64,000 bases of DNA from Entamoeba invadens IP1 (taxonomy: Eukaryota > Evosea > Mastigamoebida > Endamoebidae): contig NW_004443593.1 of the NCBI RefSeq assembly GCF_000330505.1, positions 3,516 to 67,515 on the forward strand. Reading direction: 5' to 3'. The notes under the pieces are model-generated. The model was not told the DNA's origin. It made no database searches and saw nothing but the letters and a program-made list of their open reading frames with translations. The stretch's first letter is position 1; each line of letters opens with the position of its first letter. Below are positions 1-10,900 of the stretch, in pieces. The translations under genes were made by a program, and so were the position numbers.

Positions 1-560
1 CTTAAAAGATTTCACAACAAACGACCAACAGAACTTGAATGGTTTGTTAATTATTTGAGAATAGAAACTGAAGACAATGTTGCTTTTGATAAAATGAAAG
101 GAAAAGGTATTTACAAAAGAAATAGATTAACAAAAAACAGTGAAATTGAAAACGTCGAAGAAAATTATAGATCTGGATTATACAACAGTCCACTTGAATA
201 TATTAAAATAGTTTCTAATTGTGTGTCAGTTGTAGTCAACGACGATATAGAAAAGACTGACATTGATGAAAACGTGGAATCATTTTGTTTTACAACTGAA
301 GTGTCTAAACAAGTGGAAATACATGATGTAGCGAAACAAACAAAAAAGAATCTAACGTGTTTATACAAACAGAAGAAAAATGTTTCAAATACGATTCTAA
401 AAAAGAAAAATCAAAAAGAATGTTGAAAGTAAATCAAGAAAAAAAGCCAAGAAAAAACAACAATAAAAAAGTTAACACTGTTAAAACAAGAAAAATGACA
501 AAAAATGAAAAATTTATTAAATTGCAAAAATCACTAAAAAAACAGAAGATCGATACTTAA
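1..560 (+). pseudogene. 3' fragment of a transposase-like gene (tentatively MULE type), cut by the window edge
   Basis: The first frame is open from base 1 to a stop at 426, so the 5' part lies outside the window. The visible 141 residues begin with an aromatic/basic segment (residues about 5-20, motif RPTELEWFVNYL). It resembles the helix that closes the catalytic domain of Mutator-like transposases, where a host asparagine/phenylalanine segment is followed by 'P-x-L-x-x-F-x-x-x-L'. A lysine-rich tail follows. A second frame (357-560) overlaps the end and continues with very lysine-rich sequence, so a frameshift near 350-360 probably split one C-terminus in two. No catalytic residue is visible, so the family call is weak. 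It could instead be another integrase-like or hypothetical gene. Confidence 0.4.
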
Positions 561-3274
561 GTGAATTTTTTGTTCTAATTGTAAAAATGATTCTCGTTTA
601 TTATAATGACCTGTTTTATTAAAATATGTAACTAAAAAACAAATTTAAAATTATTACAAATTTGATGTAATGAATTAAAAAAATGTTATTTTGAATTATT
701 ATTAAAAAACAAAAAAATTAATTATCAATTGTAATTAATGTTTTATTTCTATAAAAAGATTTTTTGAGTGACTTATCCTGAGTGGAAAATCTGTTTACCC
801 CTATGAATATATAACATTTTTTGATAAGTTATGTGGTTATTTAATTTCATTAAACAGTTGTATTTGAATTTGTTGTTTTTTTGTTTTAATATACTTATTT
901 TTGAATAAACTTGTTTATTATCAATACCAATTTGAATTGTAAAAATAAGATATTAAAGAGGTGTCACTTAAATTTGTGTATGGTCCTACAAATTTCAAAT
1001 GAAGTTGTATTTTTACTCTATAAGTAAAATTCTTTTTATTGTAACACATTATTTTTTATTTGAGTCGGATGTGGTTTTTTAAATATGAAACCATATTAAA
1101 AATGTGTTTATTGTATTTTTATCAGATCAATAAATAACAATCAACAAGTGTATAAAGTTTAATGTGGTCTTTTTTTAAAAAAATGTAGTGATAAAATCAA
1201 ATTTGACAAGTCAAACACATCTTATCAATTTGTTATTATCAATGTTTTTGAAAAAGTTTAAAATGTTTGACAATGAAATTACAAATAAAAAGTGTTGTCT
1301 TTTATTATTAATAATTTAAAACAATTTTTTAATCAAGAGAACTCTATATTGATAGGTAGTTAGTAGAACCAAACTTTCAAAACATCCAAGCTACAAATTG
1401 TATAATGATAATTTATAAAAAGGTTATACTTTGATTTTTTTGATTTATTTATCTTAAATTGAAAAAGCTTATTTAAATCATATACACATTATAATTTTTA
1501 TATGTATACTTACTTATTCCTAGTTTATATATTTTTGAATATTTAATGATTAAAAATGAATCTATAAACAACAAACATTGATCAAAATACGTTATTATGA
1601 TAGTTCTTACATTAAATGCCTTAGTTGATGTAATACAGCATTTTTATTTTGTGTGATAATACATTTAAAATTAATTTATTTTATTCGACAACAATTGATA
1701 TGTTTTTTTTGTAAACTTTATTGTGTTTATTATGTTTTTATATGCAAAAATATCATTATAATTTGTTTTTGTTTTTAAAAACAAAAACTTACACAAGAAA
1801 AAATATAAAAATTATAACGGAAGAAGAGCACACATATTGAAAAAAGTATTTAATTGTGTTGATTTTGTTTTGCCAATAATTTTAAAGGACCGAATTATTC
1901 ATGATATATATAATACGAAACATTAAAATATATTAGTCACAGTTGAATAAATTTTAAAATATTTGAATGATTCTTTTTTATTGTTTTCATTGGAATTCTT
2001 ATCTTTTTATCCATTAAATATCTGCTTCAAAAAATCAAAAACCCATAAACAAATGTTTCTGTATTTTATTCTCATAAACAAAAAATGAAGTCATAAATGA
2101 CTATTTAAGTCGTCTTCACTTTATTTTCATATTCCAATAATGAATATATGGTAAACAACAATTAGTTGATTGCCAATGATGATTGTATTAATGGCCATAC
2201 TCACCATATACATTAATGATCAACATTATTACACTTTCATCACAACATCATCAGTAATTTTATAAAAACAAATAAATATACAAATATCAAACCAGATGGT
2301 ATAAAATTCTCTACAAAAATCAAAACATCATTATTTACTTAAACACAAAATATAATTCAATTTATCTTCTTACTCAAAAATATTACGTACTCAATTCGTT
2401 TCTATTTAATAACCTTTATTGGCGTTTTTGTGATGTATTATGAGATATGAAATTTATATTCAAAAAGTGTGTCAGTTCAAATATTAATTCGCAAATTCCA
2501 AAAGATAAGTTTGTTTAAAAACATCGAAAACAACCAAGTAAAATATTCAATTTTAGGATAAAGTGGATCTAAGAGTGTGGTTCTGAGAAATCAAAAGAAG
2601 TCAGAAATGATTTCTGTGTTGTAAGAGGTTATTTGTGTTGTTTTGAAGTTATTTGTTTTGATCAAAAAAAGTTTTTGTGTAATAATTAAAAATTGTTTCA
2701 TTCCAGTTCGTATTTCTAAAAATAATCTAGATGTCGTATTTTTAACATGTTGCAATTTTGGAACTGATCTGTTAATTAATTGAATAATATTTAACAATTT
2801 ATTTGTTCAGAAAAAAAATAAAATTTGTCTGTTTATTTATAAAATGCTCTATTTTTAAGAGTTGCGACCCGATTTTGTGGCCTAAAAAGATTTGGCACAT
2901 CCATAGTAATTTGGGATACCCTGTTCGAGTTATAGTTTATTTTTATAATATTTGAACTCTATTTTTACCATTTAATTCAAACTTATGTTAAAGTGAAACT
3001 TGTCATTATGTATGTCGAAATTTGGTACTAGTACTGTAGTTTTCCCAATATATTTAGTATATTCTATGGTATAACAAATTTATAATTTAATTGGATTATA
3101 TTATATGTTAACTTTGAATTTAATATAATTTTAGTTTTGTACATTTTTATATGTATAATCAACAGTTTATATCAAATGACAGTTGATTAATTAACAACAA
3201 AAATACCAAATAAAAATGATGTTATATTGAGTATTGATTTATATTGTGATGAATATATCAATCATGTTAAATTA
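561..3274. other. Gene-free A+T-rich stretch
   Basis: About 2.7 kb without a credible reading frame on either strand. The short ORF at 2591-2797 (minus) has low-complexity, A+T-driven composition and no recognisable motif. No tRNA, rRNA or tandem repeat was seen. The stretch ends at the left end of the pogo-like transposon. Confidence 0.7.
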
Positions 3275-3409
3275 AAGAGTGGGGAAAAAGCTACACCATA
3301 ATTCTTTTCGATTCTTTTTACTCAAAAGAACTTTCTTTTTTATTTATAAAATAAATTCAATAAAAACGGTGTTTTTGTGTGATTTCGGAATCGTGTTGAT
3401 TCAAGTTTT
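3275..3409 (+). repeat. Left terminal inverted repeat of the pogo-like element
   Basis: 135 bases matching the reverse complement of 6425-6576. The match is continuous except that this copy lacks about 17 bases that the right end carries. The missing piece lies between two GGGAAAAAG copies, as expected from slippage or recombination between the short direct repeats. Confidence 0.9.
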
Positions 3410-4179
3410 TCTATTTTTCTTTATGTTGATTGCAATTATTTACTCTTTTAAAAAAAATAAAAAGACTATATTAAAAAAACAAGTTTTAAATAATAATTTA
3501 ATATAATTAATTTATAATAATTTGATGTAATAAGTTTTATTGTGTTTCAAGTTTAATCCAAGACAAATTCTATTTAATAGTTAATAACAAATCGAAAAAA
3601 CTGAGATATCCTCCAAAAAAGCAAATATCTTTTTCAAAGGATATGTATTTGAACATACATATCTCACATACACGACATTTAAATAAATTTAAAAATTTAA
3701 CGTTAGATACGTTCATATAATTACATCGTTATTGATATATCACTTTGTTTTTATTACACAGAATTAAATAGAGTAAATCGACAGTTGGTACTTTTGAGAC
3801 CATATTTGTTTTTACCACCTGTCGATGTTTAATCACAATTTAATATGCAAAACTTTAAAAATATTGTGCTGAATAAACACACTTTAAAAAGAACTATAGT
3901 TCAGTTACAAACATTCAAGATACAAACAACAATTATAACAATTTAAGGATTTTTAAAAATTCAATTAAAATTTGAAACCATGTAATTTTGACATAAAATA
4001 AACAACTTTTTCAATGATAATTGTTGAATTTTCCCGTTTTTTTACAAAATAAACAACCCAATTATAAAACCAAAATATTACAACTGAAACACAATCAAAT
4101 TGAAAATATAAAATGAATAAAGCATTTTTGAACAATATTTCATTTATTTTGCTTTTCCCAAATCTAATAACAACATTCA

Positions 4180-5821
4180 TTGATTATGAAAAGGCCTTAC
4201 CATAGATCAGAACCAACCAAAAAAATGTGTTATACAGTTATTGATCCAATTAAAAATGATAAAATCATAACTTTTTGTAAAGAACATGAACCCGAAATAT
4301 TAAACAAACAGGATTTAAGAGAACAAATAATTTTCATTAAAGATGCCAATACAACATTTTCAATGGCATCAATATCAAAAGTACTTGGACGTAATTATGA
4401 AACGTGTAAAGGACTCGCTAAAAAGCCCGAAGTCCAAAAACCAACAGGAAGAGCTCCATTAATTACTGAAGATGCAAAGGAGATATTGTCAAGGAAATCA
4501 TTGACAAACAAAACACCACAAGACCAATGGACTCTGCTGCAATTTGTAAGTTGGTCGGTTCGAAATGTGTTTCAAAGTTGAGCAAAAAGCAGTCACTCGA
4601 TTGGGTCAGACATAATACGGAAATACGACCCATCAAGATTTCCCCAATGGAAAGTGAAAGAGCTCTACTTAATCCCGAGCTGTTGAGAGAATACATTGAA
4701 CGTGGAAAACGTTTACTCAACAACGAACACCAATACTGCCGCAATGAACAACGTTTAGTTGCTGTTGATCCACGTTTAATTATCAACATTGACGAGAGTG
4801 GGTTCATTCCTTTTGTTGACACCAAGAAAAAGAATACTTATTGTAACAAGTCGCAGCCTCTTAAAACGTTCTTCCCGGTTGACCGAAGTGTGAGGAGAGT
4901 GACTTTGGTTGGTGGGATTTGGGGTGACAACACCAAGCTCAAGCCACTATTTATTGTGTCTAGAAAAACAATAAACTTTGACATTGGAGAGTACCTCCCT
5001 CTTGACCAAATTACCATTTGTTACCAACCAAAGGCTTTCATGACCAAAGACATCTTTGTTTATTGGCAGAAGAATGTTCTTCTACCAGAACTAAACAAAA
5101 GAAGAGCAAAGAACAAGGACGAGTGGGCAGTGGTGGTGATGGACGGTCTTGGTTCACATTTCAGTGAAGAAGCATCTAAGTGGTTCATCGACAACCATGT
5201 GGCTGTGTTGAAATTGTGCCCACACTCTTCACACATTACTCAACCACTTGATGTGTCTGTGTTTGGAGTTCAAAAAGTTTGTTTTGTGTTAAATTATAAA
5301 TTTATTAAACATTAATTATAATAAACTAAACATTAGAAACTTATCCAACTTCCTCAAGTTGACGAAGACTTGAGTCTCGAACCGATTGATTTCCGATCAT
5401 TGGACCAAGTTTTGAGTACTTTGAACTTAGAAGAAGCCAACAGTGCCAAAGGCAAGAAAAAAGACATCATTAGGGATCTATATGCAGGTAGATTGACAAA
5501 GGCTTTTTTGCTTGAATTCACCAGAAGTCTTTTGTCCAAACAAATAATCTCTATCTGCGCGTCTTGGGACAAAGCGACTTCTGGTGTTACCATTGTCAAC
5601 GCGTTTAGAAAGTGTGGGTTCTTTAACACCCAGTGCGTCAAGGGCGGAGAGACTTGCTTGCGTGTCAAGTTCTTCCCAGAAAGGTCAAAGCTGATGATGA
5701 CTTTTGGGGTGAACCAGTGTCTTTTGAAAGAGAGCGATTTGTTGGAAGGAAAAAAGCGAAAGCTGCACACGACATACCGGAGTTCGAAAATGAGTATGAG
5801 GACAATGATATTTTTCAATAA
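4180..5821 (+). pseudogene. pogo/Jerky-like DDE transposase, broken by two frameshifts
   Basis: Frame 1 from the ATG at 4180 gives an N-terminal helix-turn-helix-like region (to about 4520). The frame then shifts and the catalytic core runs in another frame from 4527. The core contains INIDESGF (first Asp), VMDGLGSH (second Asp) and SSHITQPLDVSVFG (third acidic position), the pattern of the DDE_1/CENP-B-related family that excises and re-inserts pogo-like elements. A 60-base intron (5277-5336) keeps the frame and joins the core to a C-terminal part from 5337. Near 5633-5700 a second frameshift moves the sensible frame to one ending at 5821 with an acidic tail. The downstream half of the overlapping ORF ending at 5894 is hydrophobic and out of character. 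Probably inactive. ATG 4180 is the first in-frame methionine. Confidence 0.82.
5277..5336 (+). other. Spliceosomal intron within the pogo-like transposase
   Basis: Sixty bases beginning GTTTGTTTTG and ending CATTAG, the usual Entamoeba intron signals. It falls between codons (phase 0). Removing it joins GVQK to KLIQLPQVDEDLSLEP in one open frame. Left in, the frame stops after 13 non-conserved residues. Confidence 0.85.
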
Positions 5822-5987
5822 GTTTAATATCGAGAACTTTACCAACATAATTCGACCTCGTTTACTGTTTTTTGATTTTTTGTTAAAAATATGAAATATT
5901 GAAACATGGAAAATGTATTGAAAATAATAAGTATATTAATATATCATATTTGTATAATAATTATATTACATATTATAGTTAAAATAA

Positions 5988-6081
5988 AACCCATAATACG
6001 AGTTTAACAGAGTACTTCAAATCAAAAGATAAATTATTTCTCAAAGAGTAATTGAATAATTCTTAAGGTGGGTTTGGTTTA
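5988..6081 (+). repeat. 95-base interspersed repeat, copy 1
   Basis: Begins AAAACCCATAATAC and ends TTAAGGTGGGTTTGGTTT. The same start, middle (GTAATTGAAT) and end occur at 28463-28559. It lies within the pogo-like element, downstream of the transposase. The ends share AAACCCA/TGGGTTT in inverted orientation, so it may be a very small inverted-repeat element. Confidence 0.55.
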
Positions 6082-6424
6082 GAATATTTTTTAAAGCAAT
6101 AATATAGTTATATTGTATAATATGTTAATCTAAATAAATTTAATAAAATTCAAATTTAAATTGTTGTTGTTTATAATCGATGTATTATTACTAATAGTAT
6201 ACAGATTAATAAAAAATATGATAACTGTAATTGATAATTGAAATATCATTCGATGATAATTGCCAAAGTTTGTCTTGATTATATCACATTTTATCATAAT
6301 TTTTAATATATATTGCGAAATATTTCTTCATTATTTTTAATTGATGTAAACTTAAATTTGTTGGTTAGGAAAAATTTAAATATTTTAGAACTTTATAAAG
6401 GTAGTAAATACTTATCAAAAATAC

Positions 6425-6576
6425 AAAACTTGAATCAACACGATTCCGAAATCACACAAAAACACCGTTTTTATTGAATTTATTTTATAAATAAAAAAGA
6501 AAGTTCTTTTGAGTAAAAAGAATCGAAAAGAATTATGGTGTAGCTTTTTCCCTGGTGTTACTTTTTCCCCACTCTT
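6425..6576 (-). repeat. Right terminal inverted repeat of the pogo-like element
   Basis: 152 bases, the inverted counterpart of 3275-3409, with an additional 17 bases near the tip (GTAACACCAGGGAAAAAG region read inward). Followed by TA at 6577-6578. Confidence 0.9.
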
Positions 6577-7952
6577 TAAATGTTTTCAGTAAAATAAACA
6601 AACTTTAACCTACATGTTTATTTGAATATAGGAAATTTGGTGACATAATATGTGTGAATATTCGTTGACTTTTATACTACATAATGTATTTAATTTGATT
6701 TATCAAATTAGAAAATCGTTCACACTGTTTTTTTTTGATTTAGATAACTCATGAACTTTAATGTATAAAATTGTTATTGAAAAAATGTATTCCTTGTATT
6801 TTTAGTTGATACGATTTAACAATTAAATTTTATTTATTAACAAATTTTTTTCTCGTAATTTTAAAATAATAATATTTTTGTGTTTATTTGTAAGATGTTA
6901 ATTAAAGTAATTTCTACTTTTCAAATAATACAGTCTGTATTTAAACTTTTTCTTGTGCTTTTTGAACCATTAAGATTGTAATATTTCGGGAAGCCATACC
7001 AAAAATTGATCCCAATCGTTTCGTGTTTTTTCACGCTTTACCTAATGCCCGACGTTTAGACAAAATTAAAGCTATTTTATGTTTACTAGATAATCTTTAA
7101 AAACTGACTCTAGTTGTTCTGTTTATAACTTTTTTTTAGAAATTTAGACGAAGACAAAACCAACATTAAATTATATTATATTATATTATTGGGAAATTGG
7201 TAAATGGTTTAATAAAAAAAAGGTAAGATTAGAATAACATTAACAGCTTATAACTCCAGTATAGTTTCAATGTTATAAAATTATATGTATATTTTATTAT
7301 TATATTATTTGAAATAACAATTTATAAATTAAATTTAGTTTATTATTTTTTCATAAATCTTTTTTATTTATAAATTTTTATTGTTAATGATTTCAAACTG
7401 TGTAAATTCAAAACTAGTTAATCTGTTTTTAAAAATAGTAATTATTGTTTATAATAAAAATTATTAAAATATATAGTTTATTTATTAAAATGATAAATAA
7501 TGAAAAAACATATTAATTTTATTGTTTTTTTGGTAATCCATTCGATGTTATTATGAATTATTCGGGAATTTTTAATTTAAATAACATTAATTAAAACTAT
7601 TAAATTATTTAATATGATTTTTTCGACGTTTTTGAATATTTACAAAATACATAAATCTAATTTGTGTTTATATCAAAGTTATTATTTTTTTTTTCCAATT
7701 AAATGAAATAAATAACAAAACAATAACTTTTGTTTTAATATACTGTTTTCGATTTTTGTTCGGTTTTTTGCAATATAAATAATTTTGATCAACTCGAAAC
7801 AATAATTTAACCCCACTAATAGATTAATATATTTTTACATAATAAAGAACAATTTATTAATACCTTAAATAATCTACAATAGTAAAAAAAAAAGAAAAAG
7901 TCGCTAAATGTTCAATAACACCAAACAAAAAAACACAATCTTGAAATAATAT
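6577..7952. other. Gene-free A+T-rich stretch upstream of the TMK gene
   Basis: No credible ORF on either strand. The final 20 bases before the TMK start are shared with the paralogue at 63 kb (see the separate entry). No other repeat or RNA gene was recognised. Confidence 0.65.
7932..7949 (+). promoter_or_regulatory. Conserved leader segment immediately upstream of the TMK start
   Basis: AACACAATCTTGAAATAA lies just before the ATG at 7953 and is identical at 63081-63098 before the related TMK start at 63102. Sequence further upstream does not match. Entamoeba 5' leaders are very short, so this block may hold the transcription start and the last promoter bases. The function is inferred from conservation alone. 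Confidence 0.4.
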
Positions 7953-10900
7953 ATGACTTACCAAATTATTATAGTGTCTTTCTTCTTCTTTTTTAGGACT
8001 TGTTTGAGTTTAAAATGGTGCGGCAACGGAAGTCAAGTGGAGTGTGTTGACAATAACTTCTTGTGTGATGATCTTTCATACAACAATTATTTACTATTCA
8101 AAACCAAAAATAAAAAATACAAAACAATTTATTGCAATAAAGATGCAGTTTTATATGTCGAAATATTAACTGGAAATTTTACTTATTTAAATTTTTCAAA
8201 CCAACAATCTACTTACGATTTTCCTTCAACAACACAACAAATTAAAGGTCTCGTGAAATCTGCTTGTAATGTAGCCAATTGCTATACTTGTAATTCATGG
8301 AATGATAATAATTGCCAAATATGTAATATTAATTATTATATGATTAGTGGTGTTTGTTATTCATGTGAAGGATGCTCTAATACAAATTGTGGAACTTCCA
8401 CAACAATTAATTACAAATGTACAAGTTGTAAAGATGGATATGTTTATAGTTATTACAATTGTTTAAAATGCAACGATAAATGTAAAACATGCAATCCCAG
8501 CAACACAAATTACTGCACTTCGTGTTATTATGGTCAAAGTGTAACAAACAACAATTGTACCTATTGTATTGGATGTACAAATCATTGCATTGATGGGTTT
8601 AAATGCGCATCATGTGATGGTAATCAATATATTGATTCGAATGGGTTCTGTACAAAGAATTGTGACGTGTCTTGTAATGGCTGTACTGATAGTGGAGCAA
8701 ACAATTGTATCAATTGTGCAGATAATTACTACAAGTTAAATAATATTTGTATGAAGTGTGGATCTCCAAACGTATGTACGACTTGTTCAAATTCAGTTTG
8801 TACAAGTTGTCAGAGTGGATATTATTTATCAAATGGCATATGTAATTATTGTGGAGATCATTGTGTTAATAGTACATGTCAAGTTGATACCGGGTGTTCT
8901 AATTGTGAACGTGGGTATTATTTTAATAACAATCAATGTAACACGTGTGTTGATCATTGTAACTTGGATTATTGTAATGATGCAAGAGGGTGCACACAAT
9001 GTGAAAGTGGGCATTACCTATCAAATGGTGTTTGTAATATTTGTATTAACAACTGTGCGACGTGCACAACTTCATCGTATTGCTTGACGTGTGTAAGCAG
9101 TTATTATCTTGATACAAATCATAATTGTCGATATTGTGGTAATCAATGCACCAAATGTGTTCAAATCCAAGGGTGCGCAACTTGCAATAGCGGGTATTAT
9201 CCATACAATCACGTTTGTGCGCCATGTCCAGCGAACTGCAACTTAACATATTGCACGACAACGTCTGGGTGTACACAATGTAATAGCGGGTTTTATTTAT
9301 CCAATGGAATTTGCAATTCTTGTGGAAACAATTGTGATTTTTCAACATGTGCAGATAATGTTGGGTGTACACGGTGTATAAACAATTCGTTTTATTTGGA
9401 CGGTAATAGAAACTGTCAAAGTTGCATTTCACCGTGTTCGACTTGTTCAAATGCAACTGTTTGCAATACTTGTATTTCTGATTATTATTATCTGAATCCA
9501 AGCAACGCGTGCACTCAATGTGTAAGCCCGTGTTTGCAATGTTCTTCACAAACAGATTGTAAAAGTTGTATTAGCGCGTATTATTGGCTTGACACATCAA
9601 CATATAAGTGCATACGTTGTTCATCGCCATGTGACACGTGCACTGGACCAAACAATGGTACTTGTATTACATGTGTTGATCATCATTATTTTGATGCAAC
9701 ATCAAAATCTTGCACATATTGCGGAGATGGCTGTATTGCGGGTTGTACTAATACTACAAAATGCACCAAATGTCAAACAGGGACTTATTTAGATGGTGGT
9801 ATATGCTACACTTGTAGTACAATCAAAAACTGTGACACCTGTGAAACGGGTAGAAAATATTGTACCAGGTGTGAACCAGCATTTGAATTGTTTAATGGGA
9901 CTTGTTTGTGTCGCAGTGGAACATATCAAAATTCAACAGAAGGAACGTGTCAAATGTGTTACTTGGGACAACAAAATTGCCACTTGTGTTCAACTACAAA
10001 TGATTACAAGGCTCATTGCAACGATTGTTATCCACCTTTCAACTTGGAAACAAATCAAGGAACATGTTTAAAATGTTCAACATATACATATTACGATAAT
10101 AACTCAAAAAATTGTCAACCCAATGATATCAATTGTGTCAAAAATGCAAAACAAAATGTTTGTGTTGAATGCAACAATAATACAAGTTTTTTGAAAGACG
10201 ACAAATGTGTTGCAATCACCAACAATTGTACAACCAACACTCGTTCAAATTGTGAAGTGTGCGATTTTGGCATTTCAATTGGCACTTCGTGTTTTATACA
10301 GAACGAGCATTGCAAATACAACATACAACTCAATGAAAAACAAGAGAGGTGTTTACAATGTAAAGATAGCAACATTCTCAACACAGACAACACTTGTACT
10401 TCAAATGAAAACAATGAGATAATACGAAACAACTTCACTTTTATATGTAAAAATGGATATTTCAAAAATCAAACGAATGGCTGTGAAAGCTGTTCGACAC
10501 ACAACGCCAAGATTTGTTCTTTAAATTTGACAGATAATTTCAGTGTGTTTTCGTGTCAAAGTGAATATGTGATAAACATTGAAAACAACACTTGTACAAG
10601 TGACACCAATTGTAACACAATTGATGGAAGTGACTGTGCTGTCTGTGACAAATCCAAGACTTTCAAACGAACAAAGAATAGATGTGTTGATTGCAACGAC
10701 AATAATTCACACACAAATTGTGAAGTATTTACAGACACGTGTAAATGCATTCAATGCACAAATGATACACTTTTAGTCAATGGAATTTGTGTGTTGAAAA
10801 GTGAAGTGAATTGCCACAAGACAAATGGGTGCATGTGCATCCAATGCAATGATAAATACACACGAAACAACCAAGACGACCACTGTGTATCATCAGAACA

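Larger units (their letters stand above)
3275..6576 (+). mobile_element. pogo-like (Tc1/mariner superfamily) DNA transposon, 3.3 kb, with a mutated transposase
   Basis: The two ends are long inverted repeats that both start AAGAGTGGGGAAAAAG and are each flanked by TA (3273-3274 and 6577-6578), the target duplication typical of the Tc1/mariner superfamily. The inner 119 bases of the repeats are the same at both ends as far as I can read. Between them lies one transposase gene with a DDE_1-type catalytic core, broken by frameshifts. The high identity of the ends implies recent insertion, while the broken gene means this copy would need a transposase from elsewhere. A 95-base repeat (5988-6081), also found at 28463-28559, lies inside the element. 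Confidence 0.88.

Noticed and set aside
4463..5848. Minus-strand ORFs opposite the pogo transposase
   Set aside because: The plus strand carries the DDE motifs and a frame-preserving intron; the minus frames have no family signature.
10115..10465. Minus-strand and alternate-frame ORFs throughout 8758-12940
   Set aside because: They are shadows of the TMK coding frame; their Cys/His/Val-rich content follows from the repeated TGT codons on the other strand.
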